From Rhodoferax sp. (GTDB lineage: Bacteria; Pseudomonadota; Gammaproteobacteria; Burkholderiales; Burkholderiaceae), in assembly GCA_020048295.1 (NCBI GenBank), contig JAIFMT010000143.1, forward strand, positions 1 to 17,851: a stretch of DNA of 17,851 nucleotides. Direction: 5' to 3'. Below, piece by piece: positions 7,950 through 14,855 of the stretch. Made by a program: the position numbers and the translations under genes. The notes beneath the pieces were generated by a model, which was given only the letters and a program-made list of their open reading frames with translations, made no database searches and was not told the origin of the DNA. Every line of letters starts with the position of its first letter. The stretch's first letter is position 1.

Positions 7950-8989
7950 GTGCCTTCTCCGCTGGTTTGAACGTCGGTGTAAGCCGCTGCTGGCTCTGGC
8001 CAGGGGGCTGCATTCGCCGCTGCCAGCGCTGCCTGGACCTCCGCATGAGCTTCATTTTCAATAGCTGTCAGCGCTTTATCTGTATGGGCTAGAGCCATAA
8101 AACGTTCACGAAGCCGGGCGATCGGGTCGGTTTGCAAGGCGGCGGCCAGCTGCTGCGGGTCGCGGTAGGCGGCCGGGTCCACCGACACATGTCCTTTGAC
8201 GCGGTAGGTGAGTGCATGCAGCAAGCGGGGCCCAAGGCCGGCGCGTACCTGTTGCAGCAGCGCCTGGGCGGCCTCAAATACCTCGACCACGTCGTTGCCA
8301 TCCACTTGTGTGGAGGCAATGTCCAGGCTCAGGGCGCGCGCCGAGGCACCCGGGCCGGCAGTCATCGGGCCACTTTCGGTGGTGGCGCTCCAGCGGTTGT
8401 CTTCGCAGACAAACAGCACTGGCAGGGTGTACACCTTGGCCCAGTTCAGCGCTTCCAGAAACGGCCCGCGGTTGATGGCACCATCGCCAAAAAAGCAGAC
8501 GGTAATGGCATTTACTGGCTCTAGCCCTTGTGCAGCTTGCGCAGCGTGCTGCAGTTTTTGCGCCTGTGCGGCTCCCACTGCGATGGGCAACCCGGCGGCC
8601 ACCACGCCGTTGGCGCCGAGCATGCCCACCGAAAAGTCGGCAATGTGCATCGAGCCGCCCTTGCCGCCGTTGAACCCGGTGGCTTTGCCAAACAGCTCGG
8701 CCATCATGCGGCTCATGTCGGCACCCTTGGCCAGGGTATGGCCGTGGCCGCGGTGGGTGGAGGTGATCAGGTCGCGGTGGCTGAGGTGTGCGCACACGCC
8801 CGTTGGCACCGCCTCCTGGCCCGTGGACAAGTGCAGCGGCCCGCGCACGCTGGCGGTGCCGGCAGCGCTTTGGCCGTAGGCACTCACGCCGCCCTGGCTG
8901 GCAATTTCGGCGGCGTTTTCAAAGGCGCGAATGCGCACCATGCTGCGGTACAGCGCTGTGAGTGTGGTGAAAGCGGGGGTGGCGTCCAT
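7940..8989 (-). CDS. 2-oxoacid/acetoin dehydrogenase E1 component, alpha subunit
   Basis: 349 aa thiamine-diphosphate enzyme subunit (AcoA/PdhA type). Landmarks: GPLHLSTGQEA (50-60), STHRGHGH with the conserved His cluster (77-84), FGKATGF..GKGGSMHIAD, and the cofactor/Mg motif running from GDGA (168-171) to EDN (196-198). The segment ASQGGVSAYGQSAAGTASV (about 31-49) before GPLH seems longer than in the AcoA proteins I remember. Two stretches, about residues 149-160 and 298-311, are encoded by copies of a short interspersed repeat in opposite orientations; the first lies just before the cofactor motif, the second in the C-terminal helical tail. It starts 4 bases after the dctM2 stop and overlaps the beta gene. 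Without E2 the pair could only decarboxylate or ligate non-oxidatively, so partners probably lie elsewhere. Confidence 0.92.
   Translation of the reverse strand: MDATPAFTTLTALYRSMVRIRAFENAAEIASQGGVSAYGQSAAGTASVRGPLHLSTGQEAVPTGVCAHLSHRDLITSTHRGHGHTLAKGADMSRMMAELFGKATGFNGGKGGSMHIADFSVGMLGANGVVAAGLPIAVGAAQAQKLQHAAQAAQGLEPVNAITVCFFGDGAINRGPFLEALNWAKVYTLPVLFVCEDNRWSATTESGPMTAGPGASARALSLDIASTQVDGNDVVEVFEAAQALLQQVRAGLGPRLLHALTYRVKGHVSVDPAAYRDPQQLAAALQTDPIARLRERFMALAHTDKALTAIENEAHAEVQAALAAANAAPWPEPAAAYTDVQTSGEGTWF
8056..8098 (+). repeat. Short interspersed palindromic repeat, copy 3 inside E1alpha
   Basis: AATAGCTGTCAGCGCTTTAT ... ATGGGCTAGAGCC is nearly the same, by eye, as AATAGCTATCAGCGCTTTAT ... 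ATGGGCTAAAGGC at 12900-12948. It is translated on the minus strand as residues about 298-311 of the E1 alpha subunit without breaking the frame. Confidence 0.75.
8511..8543 (-). repeat. Short interspersed repeat, copy 4 inside E1alpha (inverted)
   Basis: The 12-mer TGGCTCTAGCCC at 8516-8527 is the exact reverse complement of GGGCTAGAGCCA at 8086-8097, and flanking bases (GCGC on one side, TAAATG on the other) also fit the repeat pattern. It encodes about residues 149-160, the linker just before the thiamine-diphosphate motif. Confidence 0.5.
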
Positions 8990-8993
8990 GAGG

Positions 8994-10298
8994 TTAGCGG
9001 TAAAACAGCGTGGGCAGGTACAGCGTCAGCGGTGGCCACAGCGCGGCAATGAGCATATCGATGATCGCCACCACCACCAGTGGCATCACCACGCGCGAGA
9101 TTTTGCCCAGCGAGACGCCAGCAATGCTGCAACTGACAAAAAGGCAAATGCCCACCGGCGGTGTGAGCATGCCAATCGCCAGGTTCACCACCACCAGCAC
9201 GCCAAACTGCACCGGATCGACATTCATCTGCGGGGTCAGCAGCGCCAGCACCGGCACCATCAGCAGCAGCGCGGCGGTGGTTTCCATCACGCAGCCCACC
9301 ACCAGCAGCAAACCCATCACCAGCAACAGCAAGCCCAGCGGTGGCAACGAGAGCGAGTTGACAAAGGTGTCGAGCAATTGCGCGCCCTGCTGCATGGCCA
9401 GCAGCCAGCCAAACACCTTGGCCATGGCGATGATGAACAAAATGCCGCCGGCGGCCACCTGCGACTTGATGATCAGTCCCGGCAGGTCTTTCCAGGCCAG
9501 CTCGCGGTTCACCACCGTGCCCACCAGCAGCGCGTAAAACACCGCCAGCGCGGCCGCCTCGGTCACCGTGACGGTGCCGCTCAAGATGCCACCGAGCACC
9601 ACCACTGGTGCGCCCATCGACCAAAACGCGGCCCGGCCGGTGCCCGCCACATCCTTCCAGTTGAATGGTGTGCGCTCACCGTAGCCGTTGCGCCACGAAA
9701 TCCACACGGCGACCGTGATGAATGACAGCCCCATCAGCACGCCGACCAGCATGCCTCCGGCAAACAGTTGTGAGGTGGAGATGTTGGTCATGAAGCCAAA
9801 AATCACCATCGGGATAGATGGCGGGATGATGATGCCAATGGATCCGCCAGCGGCCACCACCGCTGCGGCAAAGGCTGGCGGGTAGCCCTGGCGAATCATT
9901 GCCGGAATGACGACGGCACCAATGGCGGCGGTGTCGGCCGCCGCCGAGCCCGAGATGCCGGCAATGATCATCGACGCGACGATGGCCGCAGCCGCCAGCC
10001 CCCCCGGTGCCCAGCCCACCAGGCTGTTGCAAAAGTCAATCAGCCGGCGCGAAATGCCACCGGTTTCCATGAGGGCCCCGGCAATCATGAACAGCGGCAC
10101 CGCCAGCAAATCGAACGAATCCACGCCCGAAAACAGTTGCTGGACGATGGTTTGCCCCAGCGCCGAGAGCGTCACGATGTCGGGAAACACGCCCGGTGTC
10201 ACGATCAGCCCGATGGCGGGCAGGCCAATCGACAGCGCAATCGGCAGACCCAGCGCCATCAGCGCAAACATCAGGCCAAACAGCAGGACGATGATCAT
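8994..10298 (-). CDS. dctM: TRAP transporter large permease DctM (system 2)
   Basis: 434 aa DctM permease. The start is the ATG of MIIVLLFGLMFALM, in ATGA overlap with the dctQ2 stop; the longer frame to 10445 only reads through dctQ2 in another frame. Typical blocks: LGLPIALSIGLP after helix 1, a GWAPGGLAAAAIVASMIIAGISG region, GSAAADTAAIGAVVIPAMI, and IIIPPSIPMVIFG; the C-terminal half has MLTPPVGICLFVSCSIAGV. The protein is embedded in the inner membrane and couples ion flow to substrate import. It ends 4 bases before the E1 alpha start, tying transport and the enzyme into one transcript. Confidence 0.93.
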   Translation of the reverse strand: MIIVLLFGLMFALMALGLPIALSIGLPAIGLIVTPGVFPDIVTLSALGQTIVQQLFSGVDSFDLLAVPLFMIAGALMETGGISRRLIDFCNSLVGWAPGGLAAAAIVASMIIAGISGSAAADTAAIGAVVIPAMIRQGYPPAFAAAVVAAGGSIGIIIPPSIPMVIFGFMTNISTSQLFAGGMLVGVLMGLSFITVAVWISWRNGYGERTPFNWKDVAGTGRAAFWSMGAPVVVLGGILSGTVTVTEAAALAVFYALLVGTVVNRELAWKDLPGLIIKSQVAAGGILFIIAMAKVFGWLLAMQQGAQLLDTFVNSLSLPPLGLLLLVMGLLLVVGCVMETTAALLLMVPVLALLTPQMNVDPVQFGVLVVVNLAIGMLTPPVGICLFVSCSIAGVSLGKISRVVMPLVVVAIIDMLIAALWPPLTLYLPTLFYR

Positions 10299-10798
10299 GG
10301 TGTGTCTCCGTCGGGGCTGGCGGCCTCTTGCTTGCGTTTGGTCAGGTCCACCAGAACGTGCAGCAAAAAGATCACCCCGGACAGCGGCAACACCGAAATC
10401 GGCAGCGACATCGGCATCTGCACGGCGGTCGAGGTCTGGTCCCATGACTTCAGGGTGTACAGCACGCCATACCAGCTGATCAGGCCAAAGCAGGCCAGTG
10501 TCATCAGCTGCAGGCCGCGCAAGATGATCTGCTCGACCAGCAGTCCAAAGCGCGCGCCAAAGCCGGCCAGCCCGATGAAGTGCGCCCGCTTGTAGGCCAC
10601 CGTGGCGCCCAGGAAGGTGGTGGCGACCAGCAAATAGCGGCCAATTTCTTCTGACCAGCTTAGCGAGTGTCCGGCGTAACGCGCGACCACCTGGGCAAAC
10701 AGGATCAGCGAAATGGCCACGCCAGCCACCAGCAGCAGGCGCTCAACCCAGTGGTTGACCCAATTGCTCAGCGCCAACAGGCGCGAGTGAAGATTCAT
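10295..10798 (-). CDS. dctQ: TRAP transporter small permease DctQ (system 2)
   Basis: 167 aa from the ATG of MNLHSRLLALSNWVNHW. I prefer this over the longer frame to 10846 because family members begin with a short basic or amphipathic stretch just before helix 1; no strong ribosome site marks either. Four hydrophobic segments lie at about 20-40, 52-70, 90-115 and 130-152. The LSWSEEIGRYL motif (47-57) is the DctQ family hallmark between helices 1 and 2. Sequence differs widely from DctQ1. The gene follows dctP2 after 62 bases and overlaps dctM2. Confidence 0.9.
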   Translation of the reverse strand: MNLHSRLLALSNWVNHWVERLLLVAGVAISLILFAQVVARYAGHSLSWSEEIGRYLLVATTFLGATVAYKRAHFIGLAGFGARFGLLVEQIILRGLQLMTLACFGLISWYGVLYTLKSWDQTSTAVQMPMSLPISVLPLSGVIFLLHVLVDLTKRKQEAASPDGDTP

Positions 10799-10860
10799 GG
10801 AAATTTCAGACTCAAAAAAGTGGCGCAAGCTGACCTTGCACCACAAACGCGCCTGTCGCG

Positions 10861-11841
10861 TTACTTCACCGTCTTGCGAATCTCGTCAACGATCTTTTTG
10901 GTGTCGCCGCTCAAAGAGGCATACACCGGCTCGGTCTTGGTACGAAAGGCGGCCAGGTCGGGGTTTTCCACCACTTGCATGCCGGCAGCTTTTAGCGCGG
11001 CCAGTTGGCTGGCTTCGTTGTCGCGCACAAACTTGCGCCCCACCATCGATGCGCTGGTAGCGGCATCGACGAACACCTTGCGGTCAGCTGCAGGCAGCTT
11101 GTCCATGAAGGCCTTGCTGCCGACAAACACCAGCGCGGAATAGACGTGGCGGGTGAGCGACAGGTATTTTTGCCCGGCTTCGTTCAGCTTGGCGGCCGAA
11201 ATGACCGAGACCGGGTTCTCTTGACCATCGAGCACACCTTGCTGCAGCTGCGTGGTGATCGGCCAGGCCATGGGCGTGGGGTTGGCCCCAATGGCGCGCC
11301 AGATGGCCAGGTGGGTGGGCGACTCCATGGTGCGAATCTTCATCCCCTTGAGGTCGTCCGGACCTTGTACCGCGCGTTTGGAGTTGGTGACGTTACGAAA
11401 GCCGTTGTCCAGAAAGTGCATGCCCATCAGGCCCGCCTTCTCGAACCGCTTGAGCAGGTCCTGCCCGATCGGGCCGTCCAGCACCTTGTCGGTGGCCTCA
11501 TACGAGCTGAACAAAAACGGCATTTCCAGCGCCTTGACCTCGGGCACAAAGGCTTCGATGGGGCCGGTGGTGGTCACGCTCATCTGCACCGTGCCCAGCT
11601 GCAATTGCTGCAGCACCTGGGTTTCGCTGCCCAGCGCGGCTGAATGATGTACCACGATGTCGTATTTGCCGGGCAAGGCCTTGTCAACTTCTTCCTTGAA
11701 CTTGTTGGCTGAGATGGTGTGGACAAAGGTCGGGCCGGTCACGATGCCAATGTTGACCTTTTCAGCGGCCAGGGCAGAAAAGCTGAAGGCCAGGGCAGTA
11801 GCGGCCGCCAGGGCGGTCAATGTGCGCGAGACAAATTTCAT
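10861..11841 (-). CDS. dctP: TRAP transporter substrate-binding protein DctP (system 2)
   Basis: 326 aa, first gene of the operon. The ATG of MKFVSRTL has AGGAAC about 6 bases upstream, which selects it over the longer frame to 11973. A Sec signal peptide ends near ALA-AEK (about 25-27), giving a periplasmic receptor. Family landmarks: LGSETQVLQQLQLGTVQM, FRNVTNSKRAVQGPDDLKGM, KIRTMESPTHLAIWRAIGAN with the expected ligand-binding Arg, and LQQGVLDGQENPVSVI. Together with DctQ2 and DctM2, directly downstream, it forms a complete P-Q-M transporter. The ligand is likely a small carboxylate by family; sequence alone cannot name it. The upstream gap holds inverted repeats that may be operators. Confidence 0.93.
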   Translation of the reverse strand: MKFVSRTLTALAAATALAFSFSALAAEKVNIGIVTGPTFVHTISANKFKEEVDKALPGKYDIVVHHSAALGSETQVLQQLQLGTVQMSVTTTGPIEAFVPEVKALEMPFLFSSYEATDKVLDGPIGQDLLKRFEKAGLMGMHFLDNGFRNVTNSKRAVQGPDDLKGMKIRTMESPTHLAIWRAIGANPTPMAWPITTQLQQGVLDGQENPVSVISAAKLNEAGQKYLSLTRHVYSALVFVGSKAFMDKLPAADRKVFVDAATSASMVGRKFVRDNEASQLAALKAAGMQVVENPDLAAFRTKTEPVYASLSGDTKKIVDEIRKTVK

Positions 11842-11854
11842 ACGGGTTCCTAGA

Positions 11855-11910
11855 AGAGAGAAAAAGTCATTTTGTGGTTGCTGCGTCGCGCAGCGCTCAT
11901 CGTGGTGAGT
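11855..11910 (-). promoter_or_regulatory. Probable promoter/operator region of the TRAP-E1 operon
   Basis: Between the terminator at 11929-11950 and the dctP2 start lie two dyads: GCTGCG-TCG-CGCAGC (11880-11894, perfect 6-base arms) and an imperfect one around GCGCTCATCGTGGTGAGTGC (11892-11911). Such sites just upstream of a catabolic operon suit a regulator of the GntR or similar type, but no regulator gene is in the window and I could not identify a convincing -35/-10 pair. Confidence 0.35.
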
Positions 11911-11928
11911 GCCCAATGATAACTTTTG

Positions 11929-11950
11929 AAAAAAACCGTTGATACGGTTT
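11929..11950 (-). terminator. Rho-independent terminator of the pseudouridine synthase gene
   Basis: On the minus strand AAACCGT-ATCA-ACGGTTT forms a perfect 7-base-pair hairpin with a 4-base loop, followed directly by a run of T (ACGGTTTTTTTC). It lies about 43 bases after the stop codon at 11993 in the direction of transcription. The stem is short and only moderately GC-rich, so termination may be partial. Confidence 0.65.
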
Positions 11951-11992
11951 GCCGGGCTGCCAGCGGCCCTCATGCTGGCGGCTGTTGCGGCA

Positions 11993-12892
11993 TCAAAAGC
12001 GCTCGTGCGGGGCCAGATAGCGCCACTGGCCGACCGGCAGGTTGCCCAGCATCACCTTGCCCACGCGCACACGCTTGAGGCCAACCACTTTCAGGCCGAC
12101 CAGTTCGCACATGCGGCGAATCTGGCGTTTTTTGCCTTCGGTCAGCACAAAGCGCAGTTGCTCGGGGTTTTGCCATTCCACCCGGGCCGGCTGCAGCGCC
12201 TGGCCGTCCAGGCTCAGGCCGTGGCGCAGCAGTTGCAGCTTGTCTTGCGGGAACACCGACTGCACATCCAGGCTGACCGGGTCGTCATCGTCGATGCGGC
12301 TGAGCTGGGTGGGGGCGCCTGGGCGGGCGTAGGGCGATGCGTGCGTGGCGGCCGCTGAAGTTGCAGCGGCTGCGTTGATCACACCCGTGTACATCACCCG
12401 CACCAGGTATTCTTTTTCCATTAGTGCGTCTTCACCGATGAGTTGGCGGGCGATGCGGCCGTCCTGCGTCAGCACCAGCAGACCGGTGGAATCAATGTCC
12501 AGCCGTCCGGCGGGCACCAGGCTTTTGAGCTGGCTGGGGTGAAAGAAAAAGCGCGCGTTGTCCTCGGCCCAGCGGTTTTGCGGCTGCACCAGGGTGATGG
12601 CGGCCTGCTTGGCCTGTTGGCCTTGCGCCTGTTTGTCGATCTCGATCTTCACGTCTGGCGTGACCTGCATGCCCATCTCGGCCACCCGGCCGTTGACCTT
12701 GACCCAGCCCTTGCCAATCCACTCGTCGGCTTCGCGGCGCGAGGCCAAGCCCAGTTCGGCCATGCGCTTGTTCAGTCGCAGCGTGCCGTTGGCGCCATAG
12801 GCGGCAGTGTTGCTTTGGCCGGCGGGGATCGGGGCCTTGGGGGCCGGTGCGGCGGCGCGGCGAAAAACGGGGGGCTGTTGCGGTGCGGTCAT
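11993..12892 (-). CDS. 23S rRNA pseudouridine synthase, RsuA/RluB/RluF family, KPxG motif missing
   Basis: 299 aa. After a Pro/Ala-rich tail comes an S4 RNA-binding domain (LRLNKRMAELGLASRREAD, about 38-85). The catalytic motif is GRLDIDSTGLLVLTQDG with Asp132 as expected nucleophile, and the C-terminal motif EGKKRQIRRMCE (252-263) with LKRVRVGKVMLGNLPVGQWR agrees with the RluF-type branch. The enzyme would isomerise uridine in large-subunit rRNA. Odd features: between the S4 domain and the catalytic motif there is no LNKPxG block, which family members carry, as if about 20 residues had been deleted near KQAAITLVQPQ; and an Ala/Asp-rich insert lies at about 172-205. The ATG sits 8 bases from a repeat copy and lacks a clear ribosome site. 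Specific target uridine not assigned. Confidence 0.85.
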   Translation of the reverse strand: MTAPQQPPVFRRAAAPAPKAPIPAGQSNTAAYGANGTLRLNKRMAELGLASRREADEWIGKGWVKVNGRVAEMGMQVTPDVKIEIDKQAQGQQAKQAAITLVQPQNRWAEDNARFFFHPSQLKSLVPAGRLDIDSTGLLVLTQDGRIARQLIGEDALMEKEYLVRVMYTGVINAAAATSAAATHASPYARPGAPTQLSRIDDDDPVSLDVQSVFPQDKLQLLRHGLSLDGQALQPARVEWQNPEQLRFVLTEGKKRQIRRMCELVGLKVVGLKRVRVGKVMLGNLPVGQWRYLAPHERF

Positions 12893-12899
12893 GGTATTG

Positions 12900-12948
12900 A
12901 AATAATAGCTATCAGCGCTTTATCCATATGGGCTAAAGGCTAATTTTT
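12900..12948 (+). repeat. Short interspersed palindromic repeat, copy 5 (best intergenic copy)
   Basis: Starts AAATAATAGCTATCAGCGCTT and ends GGGCTAAAGGCTAATTTTTT. It fills most of the 70-base gap between the creatininase-family gene and the pseudouridine synthase gene, reaching to within 8 bases of the latter's start codon, so it replaces the usual ribosome-site region. I recognise it as a dispersed repeat common in Comamonadaceae genomes (from memory). Confidence 0.75.
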
Positions 12949-12962
12949 TATATAAAGTGGGG

Positions 12963-13784
12963 TCAGGCCAGCTGGGGCAGACGGTGCATCTCGGTGAGCA
13001 GGCGCGCCAGTGCGCGACCAGCCGCATCGACCAGCGCGTGGCCCTTGTCGGCACTGGCAGCGGTGGCGTTGCCCACGGCACCGGCCGGGTTGTAGTCCTG
13101 CATTTGCCAGCCCAGCTTGGCGCTTTTGCCATTGCCCAGGATGTCGAACGTGCGGGCGCGTTGCTGCGAGGCGGAGGCAAAGTTTTGCGCCTGTGCCATG
13201 TCCACATGGCGGGCATCAAGCGCCAGCATCATCGAGGTCTCGATGTCGCCGGCGTGGATGCCAAAACGGTGTTCGTCGGCGCTGAACAGGGCGTTGATGT
13301 CCTGCCCGTGCGCGTCCAGCAGCGGCAGGTTGAACCAGCTCGCGCTATAGACCAGCAGTCCCAGGCGCGCGCGCAGGTCGCGGGCCAGCAGGTCCATCAC
13401 GCTGACGTTGCCACCGTGGGCATTGAAGAGCAGCAGCTTTTTGATGCCGGCGGCGGCCACCGACTCGGCAATGTCGGTCCACAGCCGCAGGATGGTGTCA
13501 GCTTTTAGCGTCAGCGTGCCAGCAAAATGCGCGTGTTCGGGACTCAGACCCACGGCCTGGGTCGGCAAAAACAGCACGTTCAGCTCGTCTGGCAGCTGCG
13601 GCAAGGCCGCGGCGATGATGCCATTGACGATCGCCGTATCGACGCTCAGCGGCAAATGCGGACCATGCTGCTCGATCGCCGCCACTGGCAACACGGCGGT
13701 GGTACGCGCCGCCTCGCCGCTGGCTTGCAGCGCGGCAAACTCGCGAGTGCTCAGGTCAGCCCAGAAGCGGCAAGGGGTGCGCAT
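12963..13784 (-). CDS. Creatininase family amidohydrolase
   Basis: 273 aa from the ATG of MRTPCRFWADLSTREFAAL, matching the usual family start; an ATG at 13820 (preceded by GGGATGGG) and a GTG at 13832 would add 12-16 residues. The family hydrolyses cyclic or linear amides with a two-metal centre (creatinine, mycofactocin precursor, formamidopyrimidine derivatives in different members). Metal-ligand pattern is complete: AAIEQHGPHLPLSVDT gives Glu38, His40 and Asp49; NAHGGN gives His123; GDIETS gives Glu182. The substrate is not evident. It follows the PhnA-like gene with little or no gap and is probably cotranscribed with it and the hemerythrin gene. Confidence 0.88.
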   Translation of the reverse strand: MRTPCRFWADLSTREFAALQASGEAARTTAVLPVAAIEQHGPHLPLSVDTAIVNGIIAAALPQLPDELNVLFLPTQAVGLSPEHAHFAGTLTLKADTILRLWTDIAESVAAAGIKKLLLFNAHGGNVSVMDLLARDLRARLGLLVYSASWFNLPLLDAHGQDINALFSADEHRFGIHAGDIETSMMLALDARHVDMAQAQNFASASQQRARTFDILGNGKSAKLGWQMQDYNPAGAVGNATAASADKGHALVDAAGRALARLLTEMHRLPQLA

Positions 13785-13832
13785 GGTGTCAATGATTGTT
13801 AGCGGAATTGCGCCAGGCATCGCCCATCCCAC

Positions 13833-14180
13833 TCAGGCCTTTTTCATGAACTCAGCCTTGAGCATGAACGCGCCTTGTTCGGTCTTGCAGTCCACCTCGT
13901 GGTCGCCAGCGCCCTCGGGCAGGCGGATGCCCTTGATTTTGGTGCCTTTTTTCAGCACGATCGACGAGCCCTTGACCTTCAGGTCCTTGATCAGGATCAC
14001 CGTGTCGCCCTCTGCCAGCACATTGCCGTTGGCATCTTTGACAGGTCCCCCGGCGGACTCGCCTTCGTCAGTTGCCGCCAGTTTGGGCCACTCATGGCCG
14101 CAATCAGGACAAATGTAGTGGTCACCGTCCTCGTAGGTGTGGTCAAGAGTGCATTGCGGGCAAACAGGAAAATGGGGCAT
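13833..14180 (-). CDS. phnA: PhnA/YjdM-like zinc-ribbon protein
   Basis: 115 aa, full length. An N-terminal zinc ribbon has two CxxC pairs (Cys7/10 and Cys24/27) in VCPQC...YICPDCGHEW, and the C-terminal domain has the family's DGDTVI-like core (EGDTVILIKDLKVKGSS, KKGTKIKGIRL) ending in a basic FMKKA. Despite the name, E. coli YjdM is not phosphonoacetate hydrolase and its role is unsettled. The stop codon lies at the possible upstream starts of the creatininase gene, suggesting coupled translation; the hemerythrin stop is 13 bases upstream. Confidence 0.9.
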   Translation of the reverse strand: MPHFPVCPQCTLDHTYEDGDHYICPDCGHEWPKLAATDEGESAGGPVKDANGNVLAEGDTVILIKDLKVKGSSIVLKKGTKIKGIRLPEGAGDHEVDCKTEQGAFMLKAEFMKKA

Positions 14181-14193
14181 GGTGTGGCTGGGC

Positions 14194-14595
14194 CTACATC
14201 ACATGCGAAAGAAAAGCACCCAATCGCCCATCGGAGGTAAGAATGTGCTCGGTGAGCCAATGTTCCAGAAACTCGATGTGTTCGTCGGCGAAGGCTTTGT
14301 CTGACTGCAGGATTTCCTGCTGCAGTTCCTTGGCGCTTTGGATCAATTCCTGGTGCTCGGTTTTGTGCGCTTCATAGTCGTGATAACGGTATTTCAGCAT
14401 CAGCCGCTCTTCGTGGCTGAAGTGCCAGACCGTGCAGTTGATCAGTTCTTCTAGCGTTGCAGCCAGATATTCTTTGGACTCCCGTTGCGTGACGGCGTGG
14501 TTGAGAATGTTGAAGATGTGGATCAACTTACGATGATCTTCATCGATCTCATCGACGCCGATGCTAAGCACACTGTCCCAAACTAGATCTTTCAC
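14194..14595 (-). CDS. Bacteriohemerythrin
   Basis: 133 aa single-domain hemerythrin with a complete di-iron ligand set in canonical spacing: His21, His58, Glu62, His77, His81, His117 and Asp122. Such cytosolic proteins bind O2 reversibly and act in oxygen storage, delivery or sensing. The start is GTG (MKDLVW), fixed by AGGAGA (14602-14607 on the minus strand) seven bases upstream; no ATG lies nearby in frame. It is the first gene of a probable operon with the PhnA-like and creatininase genes. The upstream 260 bases contain only short repeats. Confidence 0.93.
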   Translation of the reverse strand: MKDLVWDSVLSIGVDEIDEDHRKLIHIFNILNHAVTQRESKEYLAATLEELINCTVWHFSHEERLMLKYRYHDYEAHKTEHQELIQSAKELQQEILQSDKAFADEHIEFLEHWLTEHILTSDGRLGAFLSHVM

Positions 14596-14653
14596 AATGC
14601 TTCTCCTAGGTAAAACACCAAAGCCCGAAATGGGAATTGGCTCGCATAAATCA

Positions 14654-14680
14654 CTTCAGCGACTGAAGACACTGCTGAAG
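14654..14680. promoter_or_regulatory. Dyad with extra direct repeat upstream of the hemerythrin gene
   Basis: CTTCAG-CGA-CTGAAG (14654-14668) is a perfect 6-base dyad, and CTGAAG recurs at 14675-14680. Its place about 60-85 bases before the hemerythrin start suits a regulator site. No promoter boxes or FNR-type site could be assigned. Confidence 0.3.
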
Positions 14681-14855
14681 CGAGGGCGCTGGTCGCCTTG
14701 ATTGAATACCTGCCACCGTATGAAAGATTGTATGACTGCCTTGCCAGGGCAGGCGCTGTTTTGTGTTGCGCCTGACCTGACTAGCAAAGCCGTCAACCAG
14801 CACGGCGCGTTGGGGTCCAGCGGTGCTGTACCGGTGTCGATGGCGTTTGTGAATA

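Noticed and set aside
7050..7970. Long plus-strand open frame (306 codons) opposite E1 beta; similar long frames at 4077-4877, 8528-9052 and 11005-11643.
   Set aside because: They lie antisense to strongly conserved genes; their translations are rich in His, Arg, Gln and Gly without domain signatures, as expected from GC-rich codon shadows.
11933..11950. Dyad AAACCGT-TGAT-ACGGTTT read as an operator for the TRAP operon.
   Set aside because: On the minus strand it is directly followed by a T-run just after the pseudouridine synthase stop, which fits a terminator better; a double role cannot be excluded.
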